Source: Verrucomicrobiota bacterium
GTDB taxonomy: Bacteria; Verrucomicrobiota; Verrucomicrobiia; Verrucomicrobiales; DEV007
Direction: 5' to 3'
DNA: 42,478 nt
Assembly (NCBI GenBank): GCA_020630975.1
Contig: JAHDID010000027.1
Location: 30,189 to 72,666 of the forward strand
Under the pieces are notes generated by a model, which worked only from the letters and a program-made list of their open reading frames with translations, searched no databases and was not told the origin of the DNA. Positions 9,087-17,235 of the stretch are shown here, one piece after another (the stretch's first letter is position 1; each line of letters opens with the position of its first letter). The position numbers were made by a program, and so were the translations under genes.

Positions 9087-9548
9087 TTAGTCTAGGTTGG
9101 CTTCTCTTGCCAGCGTAGCTTTGTCGTTGGTGGCACGCAGGCGCTTGCTCAGTTGGGTGGCGATATTCACCAGCACACGAGAAGCGGCTCCTGGATCCTC
9201 CGCGAGGTATTGCTCCAAGCTGGCTTTGTTGATCTTCCAGACCTGGCTGAGAGATTTGCACACCACGCTGGCACTGGCCTTGCCTGAGTCGAAAATATTG
9301 ATCTCTCCGACGGTATCACCGGACTTGAGGCTGCCGAGCAGCAGTGAACGACCAGTGGAGTCGGTCTGGACATGGAACTGCCCGAAAATGATCAGAAACA
9401 GAGCGTCCTGATCTTCGCCTTCAGCGATTAGTTTTTCTCCCTCATTGAGAGAAAGGAACTCGCCAAAGCTGCCGAACAAAGTGCGCTCGTCTTCGTCGAG
9501 ACCAGCCACGAAGCCCATCTCGGGGAGGGTTGTGTTAGTCCTGCTCAT
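9087..9548 (-). CDS. single-domain cyclic-nucleotide-binding protein
   Basis: A 153 aa protein made of one cNMP-binding beta-barrel domain (CRP/cAPK type). Visible elements are EGEDQDALFLIIFGQFHVQ, LGSLKSGDTVGEINIFDSG (the phosphate-binding cassette position, GEINIF with A/S downstream) and ASVVCKSLSQVWKINK. There is no helix-turn-helix afterwards, only a helical tail, so it is a sensor or scaffold, not a CRP-type regulator. The canonical Arg of the phosphate cassette is not obvious (GKASASVV), so ligand binding is uncertain. I chose the ATG at 9548; a TTG at 9578 directly abuts the upstream stop and looks less likely. It is last in the minus-strand run from mutY. Confidence 0.82.
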   Translation of the reverse strand: MSRTNTTLPEMGFVAGLDEDERTLFGSFGEFLSLNEGEKLIAEGEDQDALFLIIFGQFHVQTDSTGRSLLLGSLKSGDTVGEINIFDSGKASASVVCKSLSQVWKINKASLEQYLAEDPGAASRVLVNIATQLSKRLRATNDKATLAREANLD

Positions 9549-9578
9549 AGATGAAATGAGGTTGGGATCTTTTGGCAA

Positions 9579-9764
9579 TTAGTAACCCTGGCCGCCACCC
9601 ATCATGCTACCGAGACCACCAGTGCCTTCCCAAGAGGCAGGTCTGTTGTGTGGTTGGGTGCTGAGTGACTTCTTTGGAGGTTCAGGCGCTTTGTTAGCAG
9701 ATGCGCAGCTTGCGAGTAGCAGCAAACCAGAAACAGTGAGTAGTGAAAGACAGAAAAACTTCAT
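9579..9764 (-). CDS. small lipoprotein, 61 aa
   Basis: Tiny predicted lipoprotein: a hydrophobic signal peptide ends in the lipobox LASC (Cys about residue 20), leaving about 41 residues rich in Pro, Lys and Ser and ending in a Gly/Met tail (GGLGSMMGGGQGY). No known domain. The Gly-rich tail echoes the much longer one in the coiled-coil protein two genes upstream. It lies between that pair and the cyclic-nucleotide protein on the same strand, so the envelope may be where this operon acts. Confidence 0.72.
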   Translation of the reverse strand: MKFFCLSLLTVSGLLLLASCASANKAPEPPKKSLSTQPHNRPASWEGTGGLGSMMGGGQGY

Positions 9765-9801
9765 GGATACGGAATGGATGATTTTTCTTTAGCTTGCGGG
9801 C

Positions 9802-10590
9802 TTAGGGATTTTCGAAAATTACTTTGTCGCCCGCGCTGAGACCGATGCCCTTAGTAGAAGAGCCAGGGACTAGATCGCACACGCAGACGTTTTCCTGCAG
9901 GTTCACGATACGTAGGCGGCCGATGTGAGAGTTACCTCTTTTCACAAGTATGGATGCGTTGGGCTCAACTCCATGAGCTTTACCTGCATTTACCATGACA
10001 AATCCCCAATCGCGGTTCACAGCGATGACAGTCCCTTCAAGAGAACCTAGGATGATCTTCTGGCGACGCTCGAGTTGAAACGTTTCTTCTTTGCCTACGA
10101 CATCAAGAAGATCAGTCTTCTTGATACCTAAGTTGGCGACTTCGGCGTCGATAGCGGCCTTTTTGGTTTCATTCGATGCGAGAGTGTCTTCGAGCATAGT
10201 TAGGACCATGCGGAGCTCAGCTGGCGACTGGCGGACACCGTCGGGAAAGACTCGCTTGGTCGCCATCTCGATCTCGCGCTGTTCGATCTGGATCTTCTCC
10301 AGCTCGGTTTTCTCTTTTTGGATGTCTCTTTGGACGATCTTTAAGCTCTGTTCGACTTCACCAACGGCAGCGGACGCCATATTGCGAACGTCTTTCGCAT
10401 TGGATTCTTCTTCTTTGAGGCCGTCGAGCTCGTCCTCTTTCTCGCCGAGGGTCTCAGTGACTTCCTTCACATCATCCTTGGTTTTCTTCAGTTCGGCGAT
10501 GGTTCTATCGAGGAAGCCCTTATTCATCAGGGCGAGACCGATAGCTCCTACCATACAGAGAATGGATACGATGAGGATAAACTTTTTCAT
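9802..10590 (-). CDS. membrane-anchored coiled-coil protein, paralogue A
   Basis: A 262 aa protein: one N-terminal membrane helix (about residues 4-22), a long charged coiled coil (about 25-170), and a C-terminal beta-rich domain (about 180-262) containing WGFVMVNAGKAHGV, LVKRGNSHIGRLRI and DLVPGSS with GDKV at the end. It therefore sits in the inner membrane with the coiled coil and globular head outside. The head is clearly homologous to that of the gene 66 bases upstream (WGFVVVNSGNDQGV, DIIPGS, LAGDTV), so the pair arose by duplication. The layout recalls MreC, which also joins a membrane helix, coiled coil and beta domain, but I cannot claim homology. Function unknown. Confidence 0.78.
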   Translation of the reverse strand: MKKFILIVSILCMVGAIGLALMNKGFLDRTIAELKKTKDDVKEVTETLGEKEDELDGLKEEESNAKDVRNMASAAVGEVEQSLKIVQRDIQKEKTELEKIQIEQREIEMATKRVFPDGVRQSPAELRMVLTMLEDTLASNETKKAAIDAEVANLGIKKTDLLDVVGKEETFQLERRQKIILGSLEGTVIAVNRDWGFVMVNAGKAHGVEPNASILVKRGNSHIGRLRIVNLQENVCVCDLVPGSSTKGIGLSAGDKVIFENP

Positions 10591-10656
10591 GGGTCGACTG
10601 CTGTGTGCTTTTCGCTCGTGTCAGGTTTTGAAAATCTCTGGTGAATAAAAATGAGT

Positions 10657-11715
10657 TTACTGGAATGGATCGGGCTCGCCACCGCCGCCGCCAAATGGGT
10701 CGTCGCTCATGCCGCCGCCACCACCGCCGCCGAACGGATCGTCTCCGCCGCCGCCGCCAAATGGATCGTCGCTCATGCCGCCACCACCGCCGCCGCCGAA
10801 CGGATCATCTCCGCCGCCACCGCCAAATGGATCGCCACCACCATCGCCCATGCCTGCATCGCCACCACCCGCTGGGGCGCTAGGTGCTGCTGCGCCGCCG
10901 CCAGCACCGGCACCGTCGATGACGGGTGCGACTGCTTGGGTCTGAGATTTGATTGCTTTTACCACAGTATCGCCTGCTAGGACGGACTGACCTGGCTGCA
11001 GAGAGCCTGGGATGATGTCGGCCACAGCCTGATTGGCTTCTACTTTGGTGACGAGGAGTTTGCAGATGAACTGGCCGCGGCGGTAGACGTCGAGTTGTGC
11101 GGTGTCGACGACTCCTTGATCGTTTCCGCTGTTAACCACTACGAAGCCCCACTTGTTATAAGCCTTTGCGATGCTGGACTGAAACTCACCTCGAATAATG
11201 CCTGCCTCCTGATCGGTACGCAGTGCCTGGTACTCGGCTGCCACGCTGCTGAGCTGCTCGATAGCGACCTCTTCAGCTGCTTTCTGGCCCTCGGCCTTGG
11301 ATAGCTCGATCTCGGATTCCTCGATGGCGACACGCTTGTCAGCCATCTGACGACGAAGAGACTCGATGTCTGGAAATTCCTTAATAACCTCGCGATCTTT
11401 CTCCAGCTGCTCTGCTGCTGATTCACGCTGTGCGATCAACTCGTCGCGATCTGATTCAGCCTGAAGGAGTTGATTGTCGAGATCTGACTTCTGCACCTGT
11501 AGTTTCTCGGTCTCGTCCTTCAGAGACATGATCTGTTGATTGACCATGTCGATATCGGCATTGGTCTTTTCCAAGCTTTCTTCACGTGCCTTGAGCGTCT
11601 CCTTCTCTTGACCGAGTTCGGCGACTTTGGTCTCAATGGTCGTCTTGTTTTGAAAACTGAACCAAGCTGCTCCTCCAAGGAGGACAGCTGCTATCATTGC
11701 CAAAATTTTCCACAT
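10657..11715 (-). CDS. membrane-anchored coiled-coil protein, paralogue B, with Gly-rich DPFG repeat tail
   Basis: A 352 aa paralogue of the preceding protein. It has an N-terminal membrane helix (about 4-20), a coiled coil (about 25-165) and the same beta-rich head (about 175-265). Unlike its partner, it then continues into an Ala/Pro linker and a 70-residue low-complexity tail built from DPFGGGGG and GGGMSD blocks in a 22-residue period, ending in DPFQ. Such a flexible tail with regularly spaced acidic-aromatic DPF motifs could bind a partner repeatedly; that is inference. It lies between mutY (155 bases upstream) and paralogue A, all on the minus strand. Confidence 0.78.
   Translation of the reverse strand: MWKILAMIAAVLLGGAAWFSFQNKTTIETKVAELGQEKETLKAREESLEKTNADIDMVNQQIMSLKDETEKLQVQKSDLDNQLLQAESDRDELIAQRESAAEQLEKDREVIKEFPDIESLRRQMADKRVAIEESEIELSKAEGQKAAEEVAIEQLSSVAAEYQALRTDQEAGIIRGEFQSSIAKAYNKWGFVVVNSGNDQGVVDTAQLDVYRRGQFICKLLVTKVEANQAVADIIPGSLQPGQSVLAGDTVVKAIKSQTQAVAPVIDGAGAGGGAAAPSAPAGGGDAGMGDGGGDPFGGGGGDDPFGGGGGGGMSDDPFGGGGGDDPFGGGGGGGMSDDPFGGGGGEPDPFQ
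10660..10838 (-). repeat. in-frame 66-bp repeat coding for Gly-rich DPFG tail
   Basis: Two full copies and a partial third of a 66-base unit lie in the 3' end of the coiled-coil gene, encoding alternating DPFGGGGG and GGGMSD blocks. The unit is a multiple of three, so copy changes would lengthen the tail without a frameshift. The opposite strand is an open Pro/Ser-rich shadow frame, not a gene. Confidence 0.8.
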
Positions 11716-11810
11716 GTCTCGGGTGTGTTACAGTGTTTGAGCTAAGATTGGGTGCGGAACAATCGTTCCAGTTTTGCCGATCCTAGCGAAATGGGTCATC
11801 GTAGACAACC

Positions 11811-11871
11811 AATATTCCTAATTAATCTTCATTCGTAGGATCTTTCCTGACTGCTGACAAGTAGGAATATT
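11811..11871. repeat. perfect 10-bp inverted repeat at the 3' end of mutY
   Basis: The sequence aatattccta (11811-11820) recurs exactly inverted as taggaatatt (11862-11871), 41 bases apart, the second arm running into the mutY stop codon. The arms are AT-rich and not followed by a T tract, so this is not a clear rho-independent terminator. It lies in the 154-base gap between mutY and the coiled-coil gene. Confidence 0.5.
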
Positions 11872-12922
11872 ACGAAACTTCGCCGTTTTGGCCTGCAAAT
11901 TCGAGAATGGCTCGGCGATAGGGTGCTCCTAGCGCCGGCAAATCCTTGATAGAGAACCATTCAGCGGCTTCCACACTGTCTGCGAGTGCTTTTGGGCTTC
12001 TGGTGGACCACACTTGCATGGTGACGCGATATCTGGTGATAGCGTAGGTCATCTCGCCGCATAGGTGGGTCCGGTGATTTTTCGGTACAGAGATTTTAGA
12101 CAGGTCGGGTAGCCGCCATAGTCCCTTGCGTCTGGAGCCTGTCTCCTGCACGAGCAGGACCTGTGAGCCGTCGACTAGGAGTAGGGTGCGCTCGGATTTG
12201 TCGGTGATCTTGGTTTTCTTCTGTTTTATCGGCAGGCTCTGCGCGCTGGGTTGGTCGCGGCTCTGGCACCACGTGGCTACCGGGCATAGGAGGCATTTGG
12301 GTGAGCCTTTGGTGCACAGGGTTTGGCCCAGTTCCATGATTGCAGAGTTGTAGGCTCTCGGTTGCTGGTGAGAGGTGAGGGCTTCTGCCCACTCCCAGAG
12401 TTGGCGCTTGCCTGCGGTGGTATCGATCGGCTCATCGTAGGCAAAGACGCGGGTGAGGACTCTGATCACATTACCATCCACGATCGGAGCTGGTCTATCG
12501 AAGGCAAAGCTGGTCACTGCTCCTGCTGTGTAGGGGCCGATACCGGGCAGATCCAGTATGTCTGCATAGGCGGTGGGAAACTCGCCATTGTGCTCCTGGA
12601 TGATGTGTTGAGCTGTTTTCTGCAGGTTTCTAGCACGGTTGTAGTAGCCGAGGCCTTCCCAGGCTTTCAGTATTTCCTCCTCGCTAGCTTTGGCTAGTGT
12701 TTCGAGATCGGGGAACTTCTCCAGCCAGCGCTCGTAATAGCTTCGCTCGAGGACGGTCCGTATTTGCGTCTGCTGAAGCATCAATTCGGATGCTAAGATC
12801 GCGTACGGGTCAGTAGTTTCTCGCCAGGGGTAACTTTTGCCATTTTCCGCAAACCACTCTACGAGAGCATCTTGCCAGTCAGAGATGTCGGTTTTTGAGA
12901 GGTGTTCTGCCATTTTTGTCAA
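11870..12922 (-). CDS. mutY: A/G-specific adenine DNA glycosylase MutY
   Basis: Base-excision repair enzyme that removes adenine mispaired with 8-oxoguanine. The 350 aa protein has the full layout: catalytic Glu E46 in SELMLQQTQ, helix-hairpin-helix LPGIGPYTAGAV (about 125-136) with the catalytic Asp D149 in VDGNVIRVL, the four iron-sulfur ligands C203, C210, C213 and C219 (C-x6-C-x2-C-x5-C), and a C-terminal NUDIX-like domain that reads the 8-oxoG partner. An alternative ATG lies three codons downstream. No Shine-Dalgarno motif is visible. It heads the minus-strand run that continues into the coiled-coil pair, though the gap makes a shared transcript uncertain. Confidence 0.96.
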   Translation of the reverse strand: MTKMAEHLSKTDISDWQDALVEWFAENGKSYPWRETTDPYAILASELMLQQTQIRTVLERSYYERWLEKFPDLETLAKASEEEILKAWEGLGYYNRARNLQKTAQHIIQEHNGEFPTAYADILDLPGIGPYTAGAVTSFAFDRPAPIVDGNVIRVLTRVFAYDEPIDTTAGKRQLWEWAEALTSHQQPRAYNSAIMELGQTLCTKGSPKCLLCPVATWCQSRDQPSAQSLPIKQKKTKITDKSERTLLLVDGSQVLLVQETGSRRKGLWRLPDLSKISVPKNHRTHLCGEMTYAITRYRVTMQVWSTRSPKALADSVEAAEWFSIKDLPALGAPYRRAILEFAGQNGEVS

Positions 12923-13089
12923 AAAAGGCTAGAAAACTGATGTATTCCACATACTTTTGCGCGTCGGTTGAGATGTGCCCAAAAATCTTGACCTCCCCAA
13001 ACTCCTAAGTTACCGCTCCTAGCGTATCCTAAGAGACCCGTTTATTCCTCCGAAAAAAAACCACCACGCTTGTCTAAATACGTCTTTTT

Positions 13090-13389
13090 ATGGGAACCGT
13101 TACTAAGAGAGAACTTGTCATTAAGGTCAGCGATAAGACCAAGATGACCCAACAGCAGGTATTCGATGTCGTTCAGAGCTTCATCGATGAGATCACTGAT
13201 ACCTTGGCTGAGGGTGATGATGTGGTTTTGAGGAACTTTGGTTCCTTTCATCTCACTGTCACCAAGCCGAAGATCGGTCGTAATCCGAAGCGTCCTGAGA
13301 CGCCGGTGGAAATCCCTGCTAGGTCTATCGTGAAATTTAAGCCTGGTAAGGAAATGAAGGATCGAGTAGCCAGGCGTGACGCTAGCTGA
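13090..13389 (+). CDS. HU/IHF family DNA-binding protein
   Basis: Nucleoid-associated dimeric DNA-bending protein, 99 aa. Features: helix-helix dimer base (KRELVIKVSDKTKMTQQQVFDVVQ), then LRNFGSFHL and the beta-arm segment IGRNPKRPETPVEIPARSIVKFKPGKEMK, with Asn-Pro at the arm where Pro intercalates into DNA. The RNP and PARS wording is closer to IHF-type than classic HU, but single-gene HU/IHF families are not separable by eye. No Shine-Dalgarno motif. The 167 bases between it and mutY (divergent) contain a TTGACC at 12988 but no well-spaced -10. Confidence 0.92.
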   Translation: MGTVTKRELVIKVSDKTKMTQQQVFDVVQSFIDEITDTLAEGDDVVLRNFGSFHLTVTKPKIGRNPKRPETPVEIPARSIVKFKPGKEMKDRVARRDAS

Positions 13390-13419
13390 CCCGATCTTGC
13401 TCCGATTTTCCGCACTGAT

Positions 13420-15258
13420 CTAGCAAGAGCGCCCGCCCTCGGTTTGAGGTTCGGTATGACCTTGTGGTAGTGGCTCGAGTTGAGCTTCTAGAGACCCTTT
13501 TGCTTTTGGCCAGGCTATTGCAGCCTCTGCGATCATCCAGATCTCGAGCAGTACTGTGGCGATCCCGAAGCTGAGTAGCATCCATTTGCCGTTGGCTAGA
13601 TAGCTGCCTTCGCCGATGAACATGTTCATCGTCATGGCTACGCCGGGTAGGATGAGCATGAAGATCATGGGGAGTGCGACAAACCACACTGGTAGGCTGC
13701 GTCTCCACATCCAGAAGGTGAGGACGAGGAATGCGAGTCCGCCGAGTAGTTGGTTGGTAGCGCCAAAGAGTGGCCATAGTAATAAACCGCCGGTTCCGGC
13801 AGGTTTTCCCTCGCCGCCTGGCATGGCTGCTATAAATCCTGCGAGTAGCACGGCGAAGATGGTTGCTAGGTGTTTATTGGTGAGTGGTTTCAGGCCGATT
13901 GTAGCGGCTAGCTCTTGGGTGACGTAGCGCTGCAGTCGGCAGGCAGTATCTAGGGTGGTCGCGGCAAAGCTGGCCACAAATACTCCCATGAGGGCTACCG
14001 CGAATTCAGGGCGGATGCCTAGAGCCTTCAGGAAATTGGCAGCGCCCTCGACGAAGGCGCCGACCTTTGCTGCTAGCCCGCTGGCTGAGTGCCAGCTGGC
14101 GTATCTAGCGAGATAGGCAGACTCTCCTGTGAGTATCGCGCCGTCTTTGCCGGCTACACCTAGGCCGATACCAGCTACGCAAGCTAGGATGACGAGGGTG
14201 GCTAGAAAGCCTTCGGTGAGCATGGAGCCATAGCCTACGAATTGGGCATCGGTCTCGCAGCGGATTTGTTTGGATGAGGTGCCGCTAGATACCAAGCAGT
14301 GAAAGCCGGAGATAGCTCCGCAAGCGATCGTGACAAATAGAAAAGGGAAAATCCAAGGGGCTCCCTCTGGGTTGAGTCGCACAGGTTCAGCCACGATCTC
14401 CAGAGCTTGGCGTTCGCCTCCTGTGATGGCGGGTGCACCGCCGATCAGGCCGGCTACCAGTAGGCCGACCATCACCAGGGCTAGGACGGACAGGAGCTGT
14501 AGGCTGTTGATGTAGTCGCGCGGCTGGAGCAGCATCCACACGGGGAGAACGGAGGCTATGTAGCTGTAGATCAGCAGGAATACGACCCACCACATGATCG
14601 GCCAGGCGGCCATGGCGGCATTCCACTGGCCGAGGATGCCGCGATCGCCGAAATAGACGCTGAGATACATGACTGCTAGAGTGATCAGCGATGGGATGAG
14701 TAGATTCAGCCCGCGGCGGTGTATGAGCACTCCGATGGCGGCAGCCAGCGGGATCTGGACTAGGCATGGGATAATGGCTGCGGGGTATTGCTTAAAGACG
14801 GCGGCGATGACCAGGCCGAAGATCGCTAGTACGATGGTTAGGGCTAAAAATAGAATCGACAGGAACAGAACTCGGGTGCGCGGTGCTAGCACTCGGCCGG
14901 CGATATCGCCGACGGTCTGGCCGCGATTTCGCATGCTCACCACCAGTGCGCCAAAGTCGTGCACTGCTCCGATAAAGATCGAGCCGAATAGCACCCAGAG
15001 TAGAGCGGGCACCCAGCCCCATATCACGGCTAGTGCCGGGCCTACGATAGGGCCTGTGCCGGCGATCGAGGTGAAGTGATGGCCAAAAATGACCGATTTG
15101 GACGTTGGGACATAGTCGCGGTTGTCGTTGAGGGCGACACTGGGCACGGTGGCTGCGGGGTCTAGCTTGAAAATCTTGCGTGATAGCCAGCGGCCGTAGG
15201 TAAAATAGGCGACTAGATATAGGACAAAAGCTCCTAGAGCGATGGCGAGTGTTTCCAT
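13420..15258 (-). CDS. cstA: carbon starvation protein CstA family transporter
   Basis: Polytopic inner-membrane protein of the CstA/BtsT family, peptide or pyruvate transporters induced on carbon limitation. The 612 aa chain is shorter than E. coli CstA (about 700) but within family range, with many membrane helices. Recognisable motifs are YFTYGRWLSRKIFKLD at the N-terminus, VIFGHHFTSIAGTGPIVGPALAVIWGW, GAVHDFGALVVSMRNRG, GFHCLVSSGTSSKQI and LFGATNQLLGGLAF. The 3' end converges on the HU gene with 30 bases between. It starts 60 bases from the GTG chosen for the transporter on the opposite strand, so both promoters share a short region. Confidence 0.93.
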   Translation of the reverse strand: METLAIALGAFVLYLVAYFTYGRWLSRKIFKLDPAATVPSVALNDNRDYVPTSKSVIFGHHFTSIAGTGPIVGPALAVIWGWVPALLWVLFGSIFIGAVHDFGALVVSMRNRGQTVGDIAGRVLAPRTRVLFLSILFLALTIVLAIFGLVIAAVFKQYPAAIIPCLVQIPLAAAIGVLIHRRGLNLLIPSLITLAVMYLSVYFGDRGILGQWNAAMAAWPIMWWVVFLLIYSYIASVLPVWMLLQPRDYINSLQLLSVLALVMVGLLVAGLIGGAPAITGGERQALEIVAEPVRLNPEGAPWIFPFLFVTIACGAISGFHCLVSSGTSSKQIRCETDAQFVGYGSMLTEGFLATLVILACVAGIGLGVAGKDGAILTGESAYLARYASWHSASGLAAKVGAFVEGAANFLKALGIRPEFAVALMGVFVASFAATTLDTACRLQRYVTQELAATIGLKPLTNKHLATIFAVLLAGFIAAMPGGEGKPAGTGGLLLWPLFGATNQLLGGLAFLVLTFWMWRRSLPVWFVALPMIFMLILPGVAMTMNMFIGEGSYLANGKWMLLSFGIATVLLEIWMIAEAAIAWPKAKGSLEAQLEPLPQGHTEPQTEGGRSC

Positions 15259-15318
15259 AAAAAGTAGATGTCAGAGAGTGGCCTTTTCTCGATGGGTTGG
15301 CAATGCTACAGTCTTCCC

Positions 15319-17109
15319 GTGAATCCTGACCTCATCCATCAGTTGGTCACGCTCGGAGTGGTAGCTCTCGTGTTTGTGATTTTTATCAAAGAATGGCTCT
15401 CCCCTGATCTGGCGGCGATGGGTGCCTTCGTGCTGCTCGTAGTGGTCGGTGTGATGGATCCTAAGCAAGCGCTAGGTATTTTCGGCAGCTCAGCACCAGT
15501 CACAGTGGCAGCCATGTTTATCATGAGTGCGGTGCTGGAGCGCACTGGTCTGATCGATCTGCTGGCTGGGCGATTTGAGAGTCTGGCTGGGACTAGTCCG
15601 ATGCGCACGCTTATCGTTCTGCTCACGCTGGTCGCTTTTCTTTCTGCGTTTGTGAATAATACCCCTGTGGTGGTGGTGTTTCTGCCGATTGTCTTGGCTC
15701 ATTGTCGAAAGACTGGGATGAAAGCATCTGGGATGCTGATCCCGCTGAGTTTCGCGGCGATCGTGGGTGGGACGTGTACGATCATCGGAACCTCGACTAA
15801 TCTCATAGCCAATGGTATAGCCGATGATCATCCACAGATGGAGCCATTTGGGATGTTCGAGGTGAGCAAGCTGGGTATCCTTTTCGTCGTGGGTTCCATC
15901 ATGTATCTGATACTGGGAGGGACAAAGCTGATCCCGGATCGGACCACGCTGTCGACGCTATTCGATGCGGAGGGGGGGAGTGAGTATCTGACACAGGCCT
16001 ATGTAACGACGGATTCTCCGCTGGTCGGGAAGTTGTTCCCAGAGACTTCTTTGGCAAAGAATCGACACCTGCGCATCATCGAGGTGATCCGCGAGGGTCG
16101 GCCAGTGCCTCTCGCACTGGATAAGCTGGAATTTAGTGGGGGTGATCTGATCATCATGAAGACCAGGGCTGCCGGGGTCATGGAGATCAGCGAGATCACT
16201 GGGCTGGATCTGACTCCGCAGGGTGAGCTGGGGCTGGACCACGTGAGGACGGATTCTGCGGTGTTGATGGAGGGGATCGTAGGGGCGGGCTCTCGCTTGA
16301 TCGGTAATAGTCTGAAAGAGCTGAATTTTCGCCAGCGTTTCGGTGTGGTGATCATCGCGGTGCACCGGCGCGGGGTGAACCTCCGAGAGCGCTTCGAGGA
16401 TGTGAAGCTAGCCTTTGGTGACACGCTGCTGGTCGAGGGGCCCTCTGAGAGGATGAATACTCTCTTTGAGGAGAAAGACTTCGTGAACCTCAGTAAGCCC
16501 AAGGAGCAGCCAATTCGGCGGGAAAAAGCGCCAATCGCGATTTTTGCTCTGTTGCTGTTTATGGTGGGTGGAGCTCTACAGCCATCTTTGATCCCGTTTT
16601 TGGCGTTGGCGGCAGTATTGATCACGCTGATCACCAAGTGTCTGGATGTGGAAGAGGCCTATCATTCGGTGGAGTGGCGAGTCATCTTTATGATCTTTGG
16701 GATGCTCGGTCTGGGCATGGCGCTGAATGAGACCGGAGTCGCAAAGGTAGCCGCTCTCTGGGTGGCTGGGACATTCCAGAGTTTTGGTCCGCATGTGGTA
16801 TTGGCCGCTCTCTATCTACTGACAGCTGTTCTGACCGAGATGATCAGTAATAACGCGGTGGCAGCGTTGCTCACGCCGATCGCTATCGAGATCGGGCTGG
16901 AATTAGGCGTGGATCCTAGGCCGCTGGTGGTGGCCGTCATGTTTGCCTCGTCGGCCAGCTTTGTCACACCTATCGGCTATCAGACGAATACTTACGTCTA
17001 TGGTGCGGGTGGTTATAAGTTCACGGACTTCTCGAAGGTCGGTTTACCACTGGCGATATCCCTATGGATTACAGCAAGCTACCTGATCCCGAAGCTTTGG
17101 AAATTTTGA
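15319..17109 (+). CDS. SLC13 family anion/sulfate permease with two RCK_C domains
   Basis: Predicted sodium-coupled anion permease (SLC13/DASS; sulfate, phosphate or carboxylates). Membrane half-repeats flank two TrkA-C (RCK_C) soluble domains, about residues 205-290 and 305-380. The twin substrate motifs are SNT-like: FVNNTPVVV with GTSTNLI in the first half, MISNNAVAALLTP with GYQTNTYVYG in the second. The frame is open from ATG codons at 15268 and 15292, but homology-like sequence begins at the GTG at 15319 (VNPDLIHQLV); the upper start would leave only 9 bases to the divergent cstA. A neighbouring sulfatase cluster makes sulfate an attractive substrate, but that is speculation. Confidence 0.88.
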   Translation: MNPDLIHQLVTLGVVALVFVIFIKEWLSPDLAAMGAFVLLVVVGVMDPKQALGIFGSSAPVTVAAMFIMSAVLERTGLIDLLAGRFESLAGTSPMRTLIVLLTLVAFLSAFVNNTPVVVVFLPIVLAHCRKTGMKASGMLIPLSFAAIVGGTCTIIGTSTNLIANGIADDHPQMEPFGMFEVSKLGILFVVGSIMYLILGGTKLIPDRTTLSTLFDAEGGSEYLTQAYVTTDSPLVGKLFPETSLAKNRHLRIIEVIREGRPVPLALDKLEFSGGDLIIMKTRAAGVMEISEITGLDLTPQGELGLDHVRTDSAVLMEGIVGAGSRLIGNSLKELNFRQRFGVVIIAVHRRGVNLRERFEDVKLAFGDTLLVEGPSERMNTLFEEKDFVNLSKPKEQPIRREKAPIAIFALLLFMVGGALQPSLIPFLALAAVLITLITKCLDVEEAYHSVEWRVIFMIFGMLGLGMALNETGVAKVAALWVAGTFQSFGPHVVLAALYLLTAVLTEMISNNAVAALLTPIAIEIGLELGVDPRPLVVAVMFASSASFVTPIGYQTNTYVYGAGGYKFTDFSKVGLPLAISLWITASYLIPKLWKF

Positions 17110-17235
17110 ATTTTATAGTAAAATTAATAATTTTTACTTGCTAATTATGATTTCCCCTCGATTGTACGCCGTTTTTATCTTGGCATTCTGCTAGGGTTTA
17201 GACTCCTTCCCTAACTCTCACCCAGCATCCTGTCG

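Noticed and set aside
9549-9578. TTG start extending the cNMP protein by ten residues
   Set aside because: The TTG touches the upstream stop with no ribosome-binding signal, and the extra residues add nothing to the domain.
10641-10980. Plus-strand His/Arg-rich and Ala-rich ORFs
   Set aside because: Shadows of the DPFG/Gly-rich tail coded on the other strand.
13390-13419. Terminator between HU and cstA
   Set aside because: The 30-base gap has no stem or T tract.
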